A stretch of DNA of 64,000 bases, from assembly GCF_009730915.1 (NCBI RefSeq), contig NC_052472.1, forward strand, positions 17,886,382-17,950,381. Direction: 5' to 3'. The stretch is from Dioscorea cayenensis subsp. rotundata (Eukaryota; Streptophyta; Magnoliopsida; Dioscoreales; Dioscoreaceae). This document shows, in pieces, positions 10,501 to 21,289 of this stretch. Numbering within the stretch: position 1 is the stretch's first letter; every line of letters begins with the position of its first letter. The notes beneath the pieces are model-generated. The model was given only the letters and a program-made list of their open reading frames with translations. It did not search any database and was not told the DNA's origin. The position numbers were made by a program, and so were the translations under genes.

Positions 10501-12510
10501 AGTTAATAATTCTAATAAAGGTAATAGTGTCATCTTATCATTATTTTTTAAAAAATTTTAAGAGTTTTAATGTCGCTTTTAATTCATGTTAAGCTGAAAT
10601 GTAATTGGTGATATAGACCGAAGGGAATTTATATATGTACTTTAAAATTTTTAGTTTAATTATTAACGTTAAACGAAATAATGTAGAACAAAATTTAATA
10701 TTTGAATCACCAGCGAGTGAACGAATAGTAGTGTCATTGTTACTTATATGAAAAATTGAGGGTTTGATTTCTTTCTACCATATGTGGTTAAGATAGTGTG
10801 TATGTGGATGTGGTGCGTTGTCCGCATTGTTAAAATAAAAAAATAATAATAGCCAATGACCTTCGGATCTATTTGTACACGGGTCACCGATAGAACTCTC
10901 ACCGAGTGGTGAGAGTTCGATTCTTGGCTGAAGGCACATTTCTGAGAATTGTGAATAGTGGTTGTGTATGGGTGGTTTCAGCACCCACGTGAGCGTGGCC
11001 CCATCCCCACTTGTTCCACCGAGGCTTGTACACATCCCTGGGTCTCTAGTGGGTTCGCCCCGCTCCTCTTCCCAAAAAAAATAATAATAATAAAAAATAA
11101 AAATAATTTATGTGGAATAGATTGAAGCAAAAGAAATAAAAATATGAATGACTATTAATATATATATATATATATATATAATCCATTCATGTGTTTTGTG
11201 GATTTTTGAGTAAAGTTTTGATGTGTATAGATTAAGGTTGAGGGATTGCTAAAATGAATAAAAATAAATAAGTTAACCTGTTAATATTCCACGAACACTC
11301 TTGTATGTTGTATCTTGTACAAATATAATTTATTCAAATAATAGTATTAGAAAATATAAAAGTTATTTCAATCTAATAATAATATTAAACACCAACTCTC
11401 TGTATTAGGACACTAGTGGAATTTTGGTGCTGAGGTTTTTTTAATATATTAAAATATCAAATATATTTTCTCAAATTCCCAATTAACTTCAAGTGCGTAT
11501 ATACATATAATCACTTAGATCAATTTTTTAAATATTTTGTGGCCATTAATATGACTTAAAAATAAACTAAATATCATTTGTGGACGTTTGTTGTGATCAT
11601 TAATTCAAACATTAATATATTATTTTGATATACATGCTTAATTATGTTTTAACACAAAAAAATAATTTTTCTTCCAAGTTTCTTGGACAAGGCAGCAGTT
11701 ATAACAGGCCTTCATGACCCACAAAACACAAGCAATTGGAGACTATGCACAGTAACACAAGTAGAAGAACTCAAGTCCTTCATTAGAGTCCTCCCAATCT
11801 GGGCTTCAACCATTGCTCTCTCCATCTCCTTCGCTCAACTCTCCACCTTCTTCATCACCCAGTCCACCACCATGGACCGAAAACTCGGCAATCACTTCCT
11901 TATCCCCCCGGGAAGTGTCACCGTCTTCGCCGCCCTCAACGGCCTTCTCCTCGTTCCTCTCTACGAATCCATTGTAGTCCCCATTCTCCGCGGCATCACA
12001 GGCCACCGCCGTGGCATCACTTCACTCCAACGCATCGGTGTCGGCCTCTTCATCTCCATCTTTGCTATGGCTTCTGCTGCCATCATAGAAAGCAAAAGAC
12101 AACATAATCACAACTCGTTAGAAATGACTGTTTTCTGGTTACTGCCTCAGTTTTTCCTCATGGGTTCGGCTGAGGTATTTACTTATGTAGGTCAGCTGGA
12201 GTTTTTCTATGATGAGGCAACTGATGGAACAAGGAGTTTAAGTAGTGCAATGTTTTTGAGTGAAATTGGGATTGGGAGTTGGTTGAGCACTGCACTGGTG
12301 AAGATCATTGAGAAAGTGACAGGAGGAGTGGAAAAGGGGTGGTTGAGGAATAGTCTTAATGAGAGCAGGCTTGATAAGTTTTACTGTGTTTTATGTGCTA
12401 TTAATGCTGTTAATTTTGTGGGTTATGTGTTTGTTGCAATGGTTTATAGAGGGAGGGACGAGTCCCATGCAAATGATGCAAAGGTGGTGGATGGAGGGAG
12501 TGTTGTTTGA
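6213..12510 (+). CDS. NPF: NPF family (NRT1/PTR) proton-coupled transporter
   Basis: A multipass plasma- or organelle-membrane carrier of the proton-coupled NRT1/PTR family; members move nitrate, peptides or hormones. The exons read 6213-6390, 7273-7490, 8254-8813 and 11679-12510. All junctions are GT-AG and in frame, giving 1788 nt (595 residues), normal for the family. The first helix carries the ExxER proton-coupling motif (EVAER, residues 62-66). ALGTGGIKPCVSSFGADQF and FNWFFFAINMG are family signatures. The C-terminal exon has LPIWAS..., FLMGSAEVFTYVGQLEFFY and the late helices. The N-terminus resembles the NPF6 type from memory, so the subfamily and substrate are uncertain. ATG 6213 is the first in-frame ATG after a stop; ATG 6285 is an alternative. 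Where the third exon joins the fourth, the usual Arg before FLDKAA reads Ser. No frame damage is seen. Confidence 0.9.
7502..7548. repeat. (TTA)n microsatellite in NPF intron 2
   Basis: About 15 uninterrupted TTA units starting 11 bases after the exon 2 donor (7491). It is likely to vary in length between individuals and lies close to the splice site. Confidence 0.95.
9644..10253. mobile_element. Mutator-like non-autonomous element nested in the hAT element
   Basis: The ends form imperfect inverted repeats: left GGGAAAATTATTTTTTAG then TCCC, and right, reverse complemented, CTGGAAATGAACAAAAAA then TCCC. Each end is followed by an AAAGTT word. It is flanked by an identical 9-bp repeat AATTAATAT at 9635-9643 and 10254-10262. 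Nine-base duplications are characteristic of Mutator-like elements. Inside is a two-copy tandem repeat. No coding capacity is seen. Confidence 0.65.
9871..10076. repeat. 103-bp tandem repeat, two copies, inside the nested element
   Basis: The block starting CACATAAG..TTTCACTTAA, with CATATAGCACATTT-like and CGCTTAAAATT words, begins at 9871 and again at 9974. Within each copy the shorter motif CGCTTAAAATT recurs three or more times. Confidence 0.75.
10855..11100 (+). mobile_element. Candidate SINE in NPF intron 3
   Basis: A GC-richer island in AT-rich intron DNA. It has a good RNA polymerase III B-box-like word (GAGTTCGATTC, 10913-10923), a weak A-box-like stretch before it (CTCACCGAGTGG, 10897-10908), a unique body to about 11068, and an A-rich tail (AAAAAAAATAATAATAATAA...). 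The A/B spacing is shorter than in a tRNA, so the head may be altered. A fragment at 17360-17395 shares the CTCTCACCG.GTG..GAGTTC signature. A clear target duplication was not found. Confidence 0.5.
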
Positions 12511-12603
12511 CGTGGGTGTGATGAAGAAGAGTTGGAGACTAAGTGGGATAACTGAGAAAAGGTGGTGGTTAATTTGTTTGGATTGTTTGGTTGTGTTGTT
12601 TAG

Positions 12604-12638
12604 AATAATGTAATGTAATGTAATGTAATGTAATGTTT
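12604..12638. repeat. (TAATG)n short tandem repeat after the NPF stop
   Basis: Several successive TAATG units lie 95-130 bases after the NPF stop codon, in the presumed 3' untranslated region. The AATGTAA words could serve as poly-A signals, but this is not provable here. Confidence 0.7.
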
Positions 12639-12687
12639 TGATTGTGGTTTGTAAATGGAGATTAATAACATTTGTTTGAATTATAAT

Positions 12688-13181
12688 TGTTAGATTTTAT
12701 ATTTTTGGTACTAGTGGGCCCTATATGGGCTCTATATGGGCTTAGGGGCCTTACACCAAAAAGTCTTAAGACTTAATGGCTCAACCTCTATACCTATATA
12801 TATACCCATTACACTTCTATTACACAACCGATGTGGTACTATATTTTCAGCACCCTCCCTCAAGTTCAACTCGGTCGAACTTGCACAGACTTGTACACAA
12901 GAGGTCTGTTTACATGGACTTGTACACTACTTGTGTCTCAGAGGTCCTACACACATGGAGGTCATACACACATGGACTTGTACCACATCGGTGGCTCCAC
13001 TATATTTCTCTGATACTATGTTAGATTTTATATTTTTGGTACTAGTGGGTCCTATATTGGCTCCATATGGGCTTAGAGGCCTTACACCAAAAAGTCTTAA
13101 GACTTAGTGGCTCAACCTCTATACCTATATATAAACCCATTACACTTTCTATTACACAACCGATGTGGTACTATATTTCCA
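12688..13181 (-). mobile_element. TRIM (terminal-repeat retrotransposon in miniature), complete, 494 bp
   Basis: Two direct terminal repeats, 12688-12849 (162 bp) and 13019-13181 (163 bp), both begin TGTTAG on the plus strand and end CA. By eye they differ at about seven bases plus one indel. The element is flanked by a perfect 5-bp target duplication ATAAT (12683-12687 and 13182-13186). On the minus strand, TAGTATCAGAG (complement of 13008-13018) follows one LTR and matches the initiator-Met tRNA primer site TGGTATCAGAG at 10 of 11 bases. A purine-rich GAGGGAGGGTG precedes the other. The 169-bp interior has no protein frame. It lies between two convergent genes, 178 bp after the NPF stop. 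Confidence 0.9.
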
Positions 13182-13480
13182 ATAATAATGTTTGATTGTT
13201 TGGGTATTAATAAAATTGGAATAAAAATTTAGATAAATTTGTTTAAAAAATACTTGTTTTTGAGTCTCAATACTTCAGTCTGATTCTCACTGTCAAAAGT
13301 CAAAACATAAAAGAAATGAATCAAAAGAATACTCAAATTTGGCATTTAAGAGTGAAGCACCAACTGTTATAAATATCTCACTTTTCATCAAAGTACAAGG
13401 CAAAATCATTTTCAATATCTTTTGCTAACTAAACACAATTTTTTTCCCTAACACTTGGAAAGTTTAATCAAGAGTGATCA

Positions 13481-16400
13481 TCAAACAGATTTATCTGTTT
13501 GGAAAACATAGTCAGCTGAGGCAAAATGGGCTTTCACCATGGTAAGAGCTTTGGAACGATGCGATATCTTGTTCTTCTCCTCCTTCGGCATCTCCGCATA
13601 ACTAAACAAGAGATGAAAACAAGTAATGTCATGCGAGAAAAAAATTGGAGACGATGAGTATTTAAAAAAGGTCTCACGTTAGCTCATATCCATCTGGTTG
13701 AAAGATTGGATCCCATCCAAAGTCGGGCGGTCCCCTCGCAGGAACTATTTTTCCCTGGCCGAAAATCCCAAGTAAGAAAATGTGATCAATGCAGTAATTT
13801 TGTAGGGATTTTTATTGAATAATCGGTTATTTCATGTTGTTATAGAATGAATATCATTTTTACAATTGGCATAAGAATAATGATATCTCATTCTGTTGAA
13901 GCCAAAGGCTTTCGTGTGAGAATGTAATGAGTTCTAAGTTTTCAAAAGAAAATAAGTTTGCTAAATGGCATCTTTTTCTTTTTCTTTTTTGAAGCAAGGA
14001 TTCTTACAATGAACAAGGATCTTACATAGTAACATTCCTAGACAATAATGCCCGGCACAGCTTAATTTAGGTGTTTTAATGTACACATTTGGCCGTTCTC
14101 TGGGGCTGAGTGCGCTATCACCATAGCAGGTGCCTTTAGTTTCAATGATATGAAAATACAGATTTGTGTGCGTGCGTGTGTTAATTTTTTTGTATTAGGG
14201 TGGATGTACAGGGAGGGATAAGAAATGAAAGCCGAGTTCTAAAATGGGATAAGGAGACCAGACTCATCAATTTGGTAAGATGAACTTCATCCTCTACAGG
14301 AGATGAGGCTCATCCCGACTACTTTTATGTTTGTTTTTAAACACACTACTAGGAATGGTCAAATCCCAATCCACTAAATCTGCTCATAGAAAGAAAGCTA
14401 ATTTGATTTCTTTTCCTAGGTTTTAATTCCTCAATCGTAGACTATCACGATTAATTAAACAAACAGCTAAGAACGACTGAAGTAGATTATCAGATGGCCA
14501 CGACCGTAAGCTACATGGGAAAAAAGAATTCCATAAAACCATAGCAAAATACTCTGCCATTTCCTGTCCTATTGTATATGAAAACGTTGCCATCAATACA
14601 ATGAAGATAGAATGGTTTTTGGCTGATAATACAATCTTATGGTTCCATGAGAAAGAAATTTAATACGTCCTAAAAACATTATAAGCATATTTTATTTTTA
14701 CACAGTCTAAACCAGAAATTAGTAACTAATGTGACTCAAACAGATCTGCACTAAAACACAAAGAAACTAGAATCCACAGAATGTCAGTCATAAGAACAGA
14801 TGATATTATTAAGAGGTTTGATTTCACTATGAAAGCTGTAATGAACTAAATTCAATACTATCATTGCCACAGCATTAGAAAGATGAATGAATATCTGCAT
14901 CAGGACTGAGAAGAAAACAAATAGCAGGATGCATGGTTTACCTGTGTTTTCCCTATAAAAGTAATTGGTTCTACTCTTGGACCAAGAGCAAGAGAAAATA
15001 TACACATAGCATATGCTGATTTGTCTTCATAAGCTTTGAGCAAATTATTCAGCCCTGTAACAAGGATTAAGGATTCAAATATGTACAACATTAGAAGGTA
15101 AGAAAAAGAATCAAGACTAAAAAGGCATATAAAGTACAGCATTGATTTTCTAACCTTCATGCCCAGTCTTCTGGAGAAACCATTTTCTGGGAAGAGCAAC
15201 ATTCAACAAGAGCACAAGAAAATAAAAGGTTAAGTATTATCAGCATTCTTTTTTCTCTAATAATCAGGTTAGCATGAACAGAAACAAAGATAAAAACCAG
15301 ATGTATATAAAGCACAAGGAAAAGATAAATAAGAGAAACGGTTTGCACAATATTACAGTACTCTTGACAGATGCTTGATATGGATGAAAAGGCCAAGGGT
15401 GAAAGACTTACATGTAAGGGCCTGCAAACAATAAAATTTTAATTATGTCTTCATTGTCAATACAATAGAGTACATATAAAAATAATCAAGGACTAGGAAT
15501 AAAAACCTGGAAGGCCATTAAGTGCATTAAAGCACAAGCAAGTGTCTTCAACAAGAACTGGACCATCTATCTGGCAAAATATAACAAAGACTGGAATTTA
15601 TGCTTCAGAAGGAATAAATTTATCCTTCTTTCCATGAGAGCATCTTGTAATCTACCTGAAGAGCAGCCATACGAGCCTTCTCTTTCGATATCTCTTCAGG
15701 TTCACCTTGTAACTCTGGTACTGGATTATGGACACAAACATAATGTTAAAACTGATAGTGTAAGAGACAACCAAGTGTAATTATGATTAATGATATGATT
15801 TAGAATCTCATGCTAATTTCCAGAACATTATATGCCTAATTAATTCCATTAATCGAACAAAATCCATTATTAATTAATTGAATAGACTGAAGAAAGGATT
15901 CAATTCTAACTATATTATAGAATCGGACATCAATAACAAAAAAACAGACACAGGCTTATGATGCATAAATCTTCAGAATGGTAAAAACAAAAGTGACCAT
16001 TGTAATTTGCATTAGGTACCCAATTCACTTTGATTTTTAGCTCCATTCTCTATGTATAATCGATTAAGATTGTTATTTAAGAGCAGTCGACATACGATGT
16101 GTCTCTCACATAATATTTACGAACATTCAGAATGCTATGATTAAGGCTTATAGCAAACACTTGATTTGCAGTGAGTCAAGAAGGCACTTCTCTAATTTCA
16201 GACAGCCGCCCAACAAAGATGGAAATACAAAAAAAGACAAATAGAACCAAGAGATTCAACAAAGAAAGAAAACAAAGTTTAATTCTCCCACAAGGCATAT
16301 CCCCCAAAAACTCTGGAATATAATCAATTGTAATTAAGTCAAGCCAGATAGTGCCAAATGTTAAGTAAGAAAACTAAAAATAGCTCCAAGGCATCATATT

Positions 16401-16696
16401 TGTGTCCATTATACTAATACTGTAACATCAACTCTATCTCCATCATTTTATGATTATACCCTGATACTGCAACTTCTTAAAATAAATTATGAACAAAGAG
16501 CAAACAATCCCGTTAAAAACGTCATCTTTTTGGTAAGTGATTGTCACAGAACCAAAAACAACTCCTAAATTCTCATACTTTCATCCACCAAACCCAACAA
16601 ACAAATACTACCAATAATTCTCACAAAAACCAATGCCTCAGCTCAAATCTACTCATACAGTGACTCAGACAGCATGCTGGCAAACTAAAAACCATA

Positions 16697-16729
<33 letters not shown>

Positions 16730-16963
16730 AAAAACCCTAAAAACATGCTCATATGAAACTAGAATCATGAAAAACATCACAGAAATAATGAGGAGAGGAT
16801 TACGATCGAGTTTGAGGGATTGGAAGGGGATGGAGTTCCCAAGAATGGCTTTCACTTCCTCGAGTTTCTTGGCGTTGCCGGTGACGAAGGTGAAGGGGCG
16901 CAAGAGCAAACGCGACGCCATCTCGCTCGTTCCCGGAGACGGGGAGCTCGCCCCGGCCGCCAT
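13481..16963 (-). CDS. ITPA: Inosine triphosphate pyrophosphatase (ITPA / HAM1 family)
   Basis: Cytosolic Mg-dependent enzyme that hydrolyses ITP, dITP and XTP to monophosphates, keeping deaminated purines out of DNA and RNA. Eight minus-strand exons: 16963-16804, 15720-15656, 15570-15507, 15421-15412, 15186-15155, 15054-14942, 13754-13678 and 13601-13481. All have GT-AG borders and join in frame to 642 nt, 213 residues, the usual size. Motifs seen are [12 protein letters not shown] (phosphate-binding N-terminus), [15 protein letters not shown] (catalytic acidic region), [35 protein letters not shown] and [11 protein letters not shown] (the SHR nucleotide-binding end). Exon 4 is only 10 nt. 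The start at 16963 is the first in-frame ATG; an in-frame copy of part of exon 1 lies just upstream. No lesion is seen. Confidence 0.93.
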
Positions 16964-17001
16964 GGATTGGAAGGGGATGGAGTTCCCAAAGATGGTCTTT
17001 A
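16818..17001 (-). repeat. In-frame duplicated exon 1 segment upstream of the ITPA start
   Basis: The block GGATTGGAAGGGGATGGAG plus TTCCCAA is present twice on the plus strand, in ITPA exon 1 (about 16818-16850) and immediately upstream of the ATG (about 16964-17000). Read on the minus strand, the upstream copy encodes [11 protein letters not shown] in the same frame as the start codon, matching [11 protein letters not shown] in exon 1. It currently lies in the presumed 5' leader. Confidence 0.75.
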
Positions 17002-17192
17002 TACCACCATGGAAATTGGAATTTTATAATTAGCACCCTCAAAACTTTCTTATTTTCGATGAGTCTAAAATAAATTTCCTACAATATAAAATATTAAAAT
17101 CTAAATTGGGTTCTTAAAAATTATATTTATTATAAAAAAAAAATTAATAATGAATATTTTCTCTCTTACTACTAAACTATGCGGTTCAAATA

Positions 17193-17362
17193 GTTAGCAT
17201 GAATTAACTCCCAAATATGTGATAAGTATTGTCAAGAGATTTCCACAAATCAAAAATTAAACGTCTAATCTATGCACGTTAGCATGAATTAACTCCCAAA
17301 TATGTGATAAATATTGTCAAGAGATTTCCACAAATCAAAAATTAAACGTCTAATCTATGCAC
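17193..17362. repeat. 85-bp perfect-period tandem duplication
   Basis: GTTAGCATGAATTAACTCCC and the bases after it occur at 17193-17277 and again at 17278-17362 with one visible difference (AAGTATT versus AAATATT). It lies between ITPA and the receptor kinase. The near-identity indicates a recent event. A short SINE-like scrap follows at 17360-17395. Confidence 0.9.
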
Positions 17363-17395
17363 TCTCACCGGGTGATGTGAGTTCTGGACTCACCG

Positions 17396-17801
17396 TTTTA
17401 TTTCAACTTATACCGATTTATTTATTTCTAATGCAATTTGGGTGATTTACTTAACCCAAACAAAATAAAAGGAACATAATAACATATTGGGCATTTGATA
17501 GCTTATTAAGAAGAAAAAAAAACAAAGGGAACCCCAAATAGGCGCATTCAAACACGAATCAATTCAATTCAATGCAAACAGATATACATCCTTGATCTTA
17601 TTCAGACATGTACTACAATCTCATACTATTCAGCTCTCACATCCTAAACTAACAATACCAAGTTGCAAGAACTAGAACAAACCATTCTCCTGATTTCCTT
17701 CTTTACATCTCACCATCACTTCATTGGCAATAGCTCTAAAATCCTAAAGCTCCACAACAAAACTACAAAACATCAAACAACAACAATCTTTCTTAACACA
17801 T
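17396..17801. other. Spacer including the presumed 3' untranslated region of the receptor kinase
   Basis: AT-rich sequence between ITPA and the receptor-kinase stop codon. The part nearest 17801 is probably the kinase 3' untranslated region. No other feature is supported. Confidence 0.4.
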
Positions 17802-20800
17802 TTAACCAGAATTGAATCCGAAAGGTAATTTTGCCTTTGACGAAGAAGAGTAAACACTAGTAGCAGAAAAACTCATATCCTTGCTCTTGTTACTCTTGCT
17901 CTGTTGAGATAACAATGCACTGGAAGTCGAAGCTGTCGGTACTGTTTTTTCAGCATTGTTCACCACCGGCGATGATCCGGCTTTAACAAGTACATCAACT
18001 TTCGCGTATTCCTCTCTCTCATGTCTAATTTCCTTGAGCATTGCCGCAACATCTTTCATCGTCGGCCTTTCATCCGGCATTGGGTTAACACAAAGAAGTG
18101 CGACGCCGAGAGCTTGCAACATTTCTTCGACTTCGGTCGCTGGTCTTCCTCTTAAACTCAAATCAAGCACCTCTTGATTATTACCTCTTTTCCTTCTCAC
18201 CCAATCCACCACATGCAATCCATCTAGGTATCGTTGGATCGATCGGTTGTTTCCCAGTGAGTACTTCAAGCACAACCACTCCATAACTATACACATCGCT
18301 CTTCTCTGTAATCTTCATCATGTATCCGTATTCTGCAACAAAAAAACAAAACAAACATGTATTAGAACTTATTCTATCAGTTTAAGTTTTCGGGGTGAAC
18401 CATATAAAAATTTCTGCTAACCGGGAGCGATGTAGCCATAAGAACCGGCGACAGTGTTAGAAGACCGGCCGAACTCCCCGTCCTCAACAAGCTTAGCAAG
18501 ACCGAAATCAGCGATATAAGGCTCGAAATCAAGGCCAATAAGAATGTTATTAGCCTTGATATCTCTATGAACAATGGGAGGAACACAATCATGATGGAGA
18601 TAAGCCAAACCCTGAGCTGCCCCTAATATGATTTGGTACCTCAAATCCCACTCCAAAGAGAAGCCATTCCTCTCATGCAACAACGCTCCAAGACTCCCAT
18701 TCGCCATGTAATCATACATCAAAAGCCTTGTGTTTTTGTTCCAACAACACCCCAAGAACCTCACAATGTTCTTGTGCCGAATCGATCCAAGAGTTCTCAC
18801 CTCTGCAGAAAACGAGTCCCTTACTTTGTAGTTGTCATTGTTGTTGTTGTTATTGTTATCTTTCATAGAAACGGTTGCCATCGGCCACAACTTCTTCACG
18901 GCAATCACATCACCGTTATCAGTATTAACTCTGTAGACAACACCAGAACATCCTTTTCCGATCACATTCGCATCAACAAGGCTTCGAACAATTTGCTCAA
19001 CAGAAAAGTTCAGCTTCTGAAACGGCGTGAATTGCCACGGCCACGATAATTCTCCGACCATCTCAGCATCATCTTCATCTCCACCATTTCTTCTCCCCAT
19101 CCTCCTTGCTCTTACAATTCCTAACATGCCTAAAACCAATGCAACAGTAACAGTAATCAGCAATGAAATGGCAAGCTTAATTCTGTGCAATCTTCTAGTC
19201 TCAACATCCGATGAAATCACCGGCTTGCCGTCTCCGTCCAAGTTCACAAAGCAAACATCGCCACCGTGTGTGCAAAGGCCCTGGTTTCCGGCGAGGTCTG
19301 AGGCTGAGAGCTGCCGGAAAAGCTTGGTGTCAGGGAGGTAACCAGTGAAGTTGTTGTTTGATACATTGAGTGTCACAAGATTCTCAATTCCGGCGAGTGG
19401 AGTGAGACTGCCGGAAAGCTGGTTATGGGAGAGGTCAAGAACAGAGAGCTTGCTCAATTGTGACATCTTCTCCGGTATTGCTCCGGTGAGCATGTTTCTA
19501 CTTAAATTGAGAGCAATGTCAAGGCCTTCAATGTCACAGAGCTTGGATGGGATTTCACCGGAGAGGTTGTTATCACTGAGGTCAAGAAGTTCAAGGCTGG
19601 AGCAATCTCCCAGAGTCTCTGGTATCTTACCGGAGAACGCATTGCCGGCGAGCAAGAGCTTGCTTATTGTGACTAGCTTTCCGAAGCTCGCCGGGATTTC
19701 GCCGGTTAAACTGTTGAGTGAGAAGTCGAGTATTTGGAGCCGGGGAATGGAAGAGAGAGATGAAGGCAATGAGCCAGTGAGAGTGTTGTTTGCCAAGTTT
19801 ATCATTTGGAGCTGAGAACAGTTGCCGATTTCCTCCGGGACTTCGCCGGAGAGCCGGTTTCCGGAGAGGTCAAGAAAGTCGATGCTCGTTAGACTCCCAA
19901 TCTCTCTTGGGATTGCTCCGGTTATACGGTTGTTACCGAGCCGGAGACGGACAAGAGCTTGGCAACCACCGAGCTCCATCGGAATAACGCCGGAGATATC
20001 ATTGGATAAGAGAAGAAGCTTGGTTAAGTTTGGTAAGAGAAAGATGGCCGGAGGAACAGCTCCGGTGAGGTGATTGTGAGACAAATCAATAGCTTGGAGA
20101 GCAGAGAGGTTGGCAAGAGTTGGTGGGATTGAACCTTCAAGCTGGTTTTGCCACGCAAATAGAACATTGAGCGCCGGAAGCCGGCCAAGCTCCGGCGGGA
20201 TAAGACCGGAGATTTGGTTAGTGTCAAGCTGAAGCTGGCTCAACCCGGTGATGTTTCGCCAGAGACGGTGGGATTGAACCGGAGACATTGTTATCACTAA
20301 GCATGAGCTCTTGGAGGTTCACAAGAGAGCCAAGACTTGCCGGAATCTCGCCGGAGATGGAATTTATAGACAAGTCCATCATCTGAAGAGAAGAAAGGTT
20401 GCCGAACGAGTCAGGGATAGGGACCGGAGATGGAGTTTTGCCAGAGAAGCATGCGTTGGAGATTAAAGAGACGGCCGAGTGAGGAAGGGAGAGGACCGGA
20501 GAGAGAGTTCTCGTAGAGAAAGAGGTTGGTGAGAGAGGTGCAGTTGCCGAGCTCCGGCGGGATAGGGCCGGAAAGCATGGCGGTGTAGATAGAGATAGTT
20601 TGGAGCTTCTTGAGATTGCCGAGAGAGGCCGGAATCTGGCCGGAGATCTTGGTTTCAGCAAGACCGAGAACGGTGAGCTTGGAGAGGTTTGAGAAGCTGG
20701 CCGGAATAGGGCCGGAGAGGTCACGGTTGCCGCCGGCACGGAGAGACTCTAGGTTTGGTAACTGGCTGAGAGATTCAGGGAGCTCGCCGGAGAGGTGGTT

Positions 20801-21289
20801 GTCGTAGAGGAGAAGGTGGCGGAGAGAGGACAAAGCGGCGATGTCGGTGGGGATTGGGCCGGAGAGGGAGTTGGAAGAGAGGTCAAGGAGGGAGAGGGAA
20901 GAGAGGGAGGAGATGGATGAGGGGATTTGGCCGGAGAGGTTGGCGCCGGCGACGGTGAAGGAGGTGAGAGAAGGGAGGGAGAGAAAGAGAGAAGGTGGTA
21001 GTGACGTGGCAAGCGGGATGGAGACGATGGTGATTGAATTAACGGCTGAGATTGAGTTGCATGAGATGTACGTCCAGTTGCATGGGGATTGATCGGAAGG
21101 GTTCCAAGTGGAAAACAAGGAAGTGGGGGAAGTGGTGTTGATCCATGAGTAAAGAGCAATGACTTCCTGGTTTTTGGAAAGAGGAAGTGGGGAAGTGAAG
21201 GGAAGTGAGAGGAGGAAGTGAGAGAGGAGGAGGAAAGGGAAGTGAAGGAAGTGTTGGTGGAGGTGGTGGTGTTTGGACCTCGGCATCAT
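17802..21289 (-). CDS. LRR receptor-like serine/threonine kinase, RGI/RCH type, with three +1 indels
   Basis: Plasma-membrane receptor kinase; the closest family by motif is the RGF/GLV peptide receptors (RGI1/RGI2, formerly RCH). Exon 1 runs 21289-18422 and exon 2 runs 18332-17802, separated by an 89-bp intron that splits APE as usual for this group. In order: signal peptide, a cysteine-capped LRR N-terminus ([10 protein letters not shown]), over 20 LRRs of the LxxNxLSGxIP type, a transmembrane helix (about 19181-19113), then the kinase: P-loop GKGCSGVV (about 18960), AVKK, HRD (18569-18561), DFG (18509-18501) and APEYGYMMK. Three single-base insertions break the frame: a C in CCC at 20420-20422, an A in AAA at 20254-20256 (minus sense), and a base at 18225-18226. 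Ignoring them the protein is 1131 residues, full length. An Asn run in the kinase N-lobe (18834-18860) is unusual. Confidence 0.88.

Noticed and set aside
12688..13181. Solo repeat or extra coding exon of NPF
   Set aside because: Paired direct repeats, primer site and perfect 5-bp duplication identify it as a TRIM, and the NPF frame already stops at 12510.
18633..20073. Plus-strand open frames opposite the receptor kinase
   Set aside because: They are antisense shadows of the LRR and kinase coding sequence, with no independent similarity.
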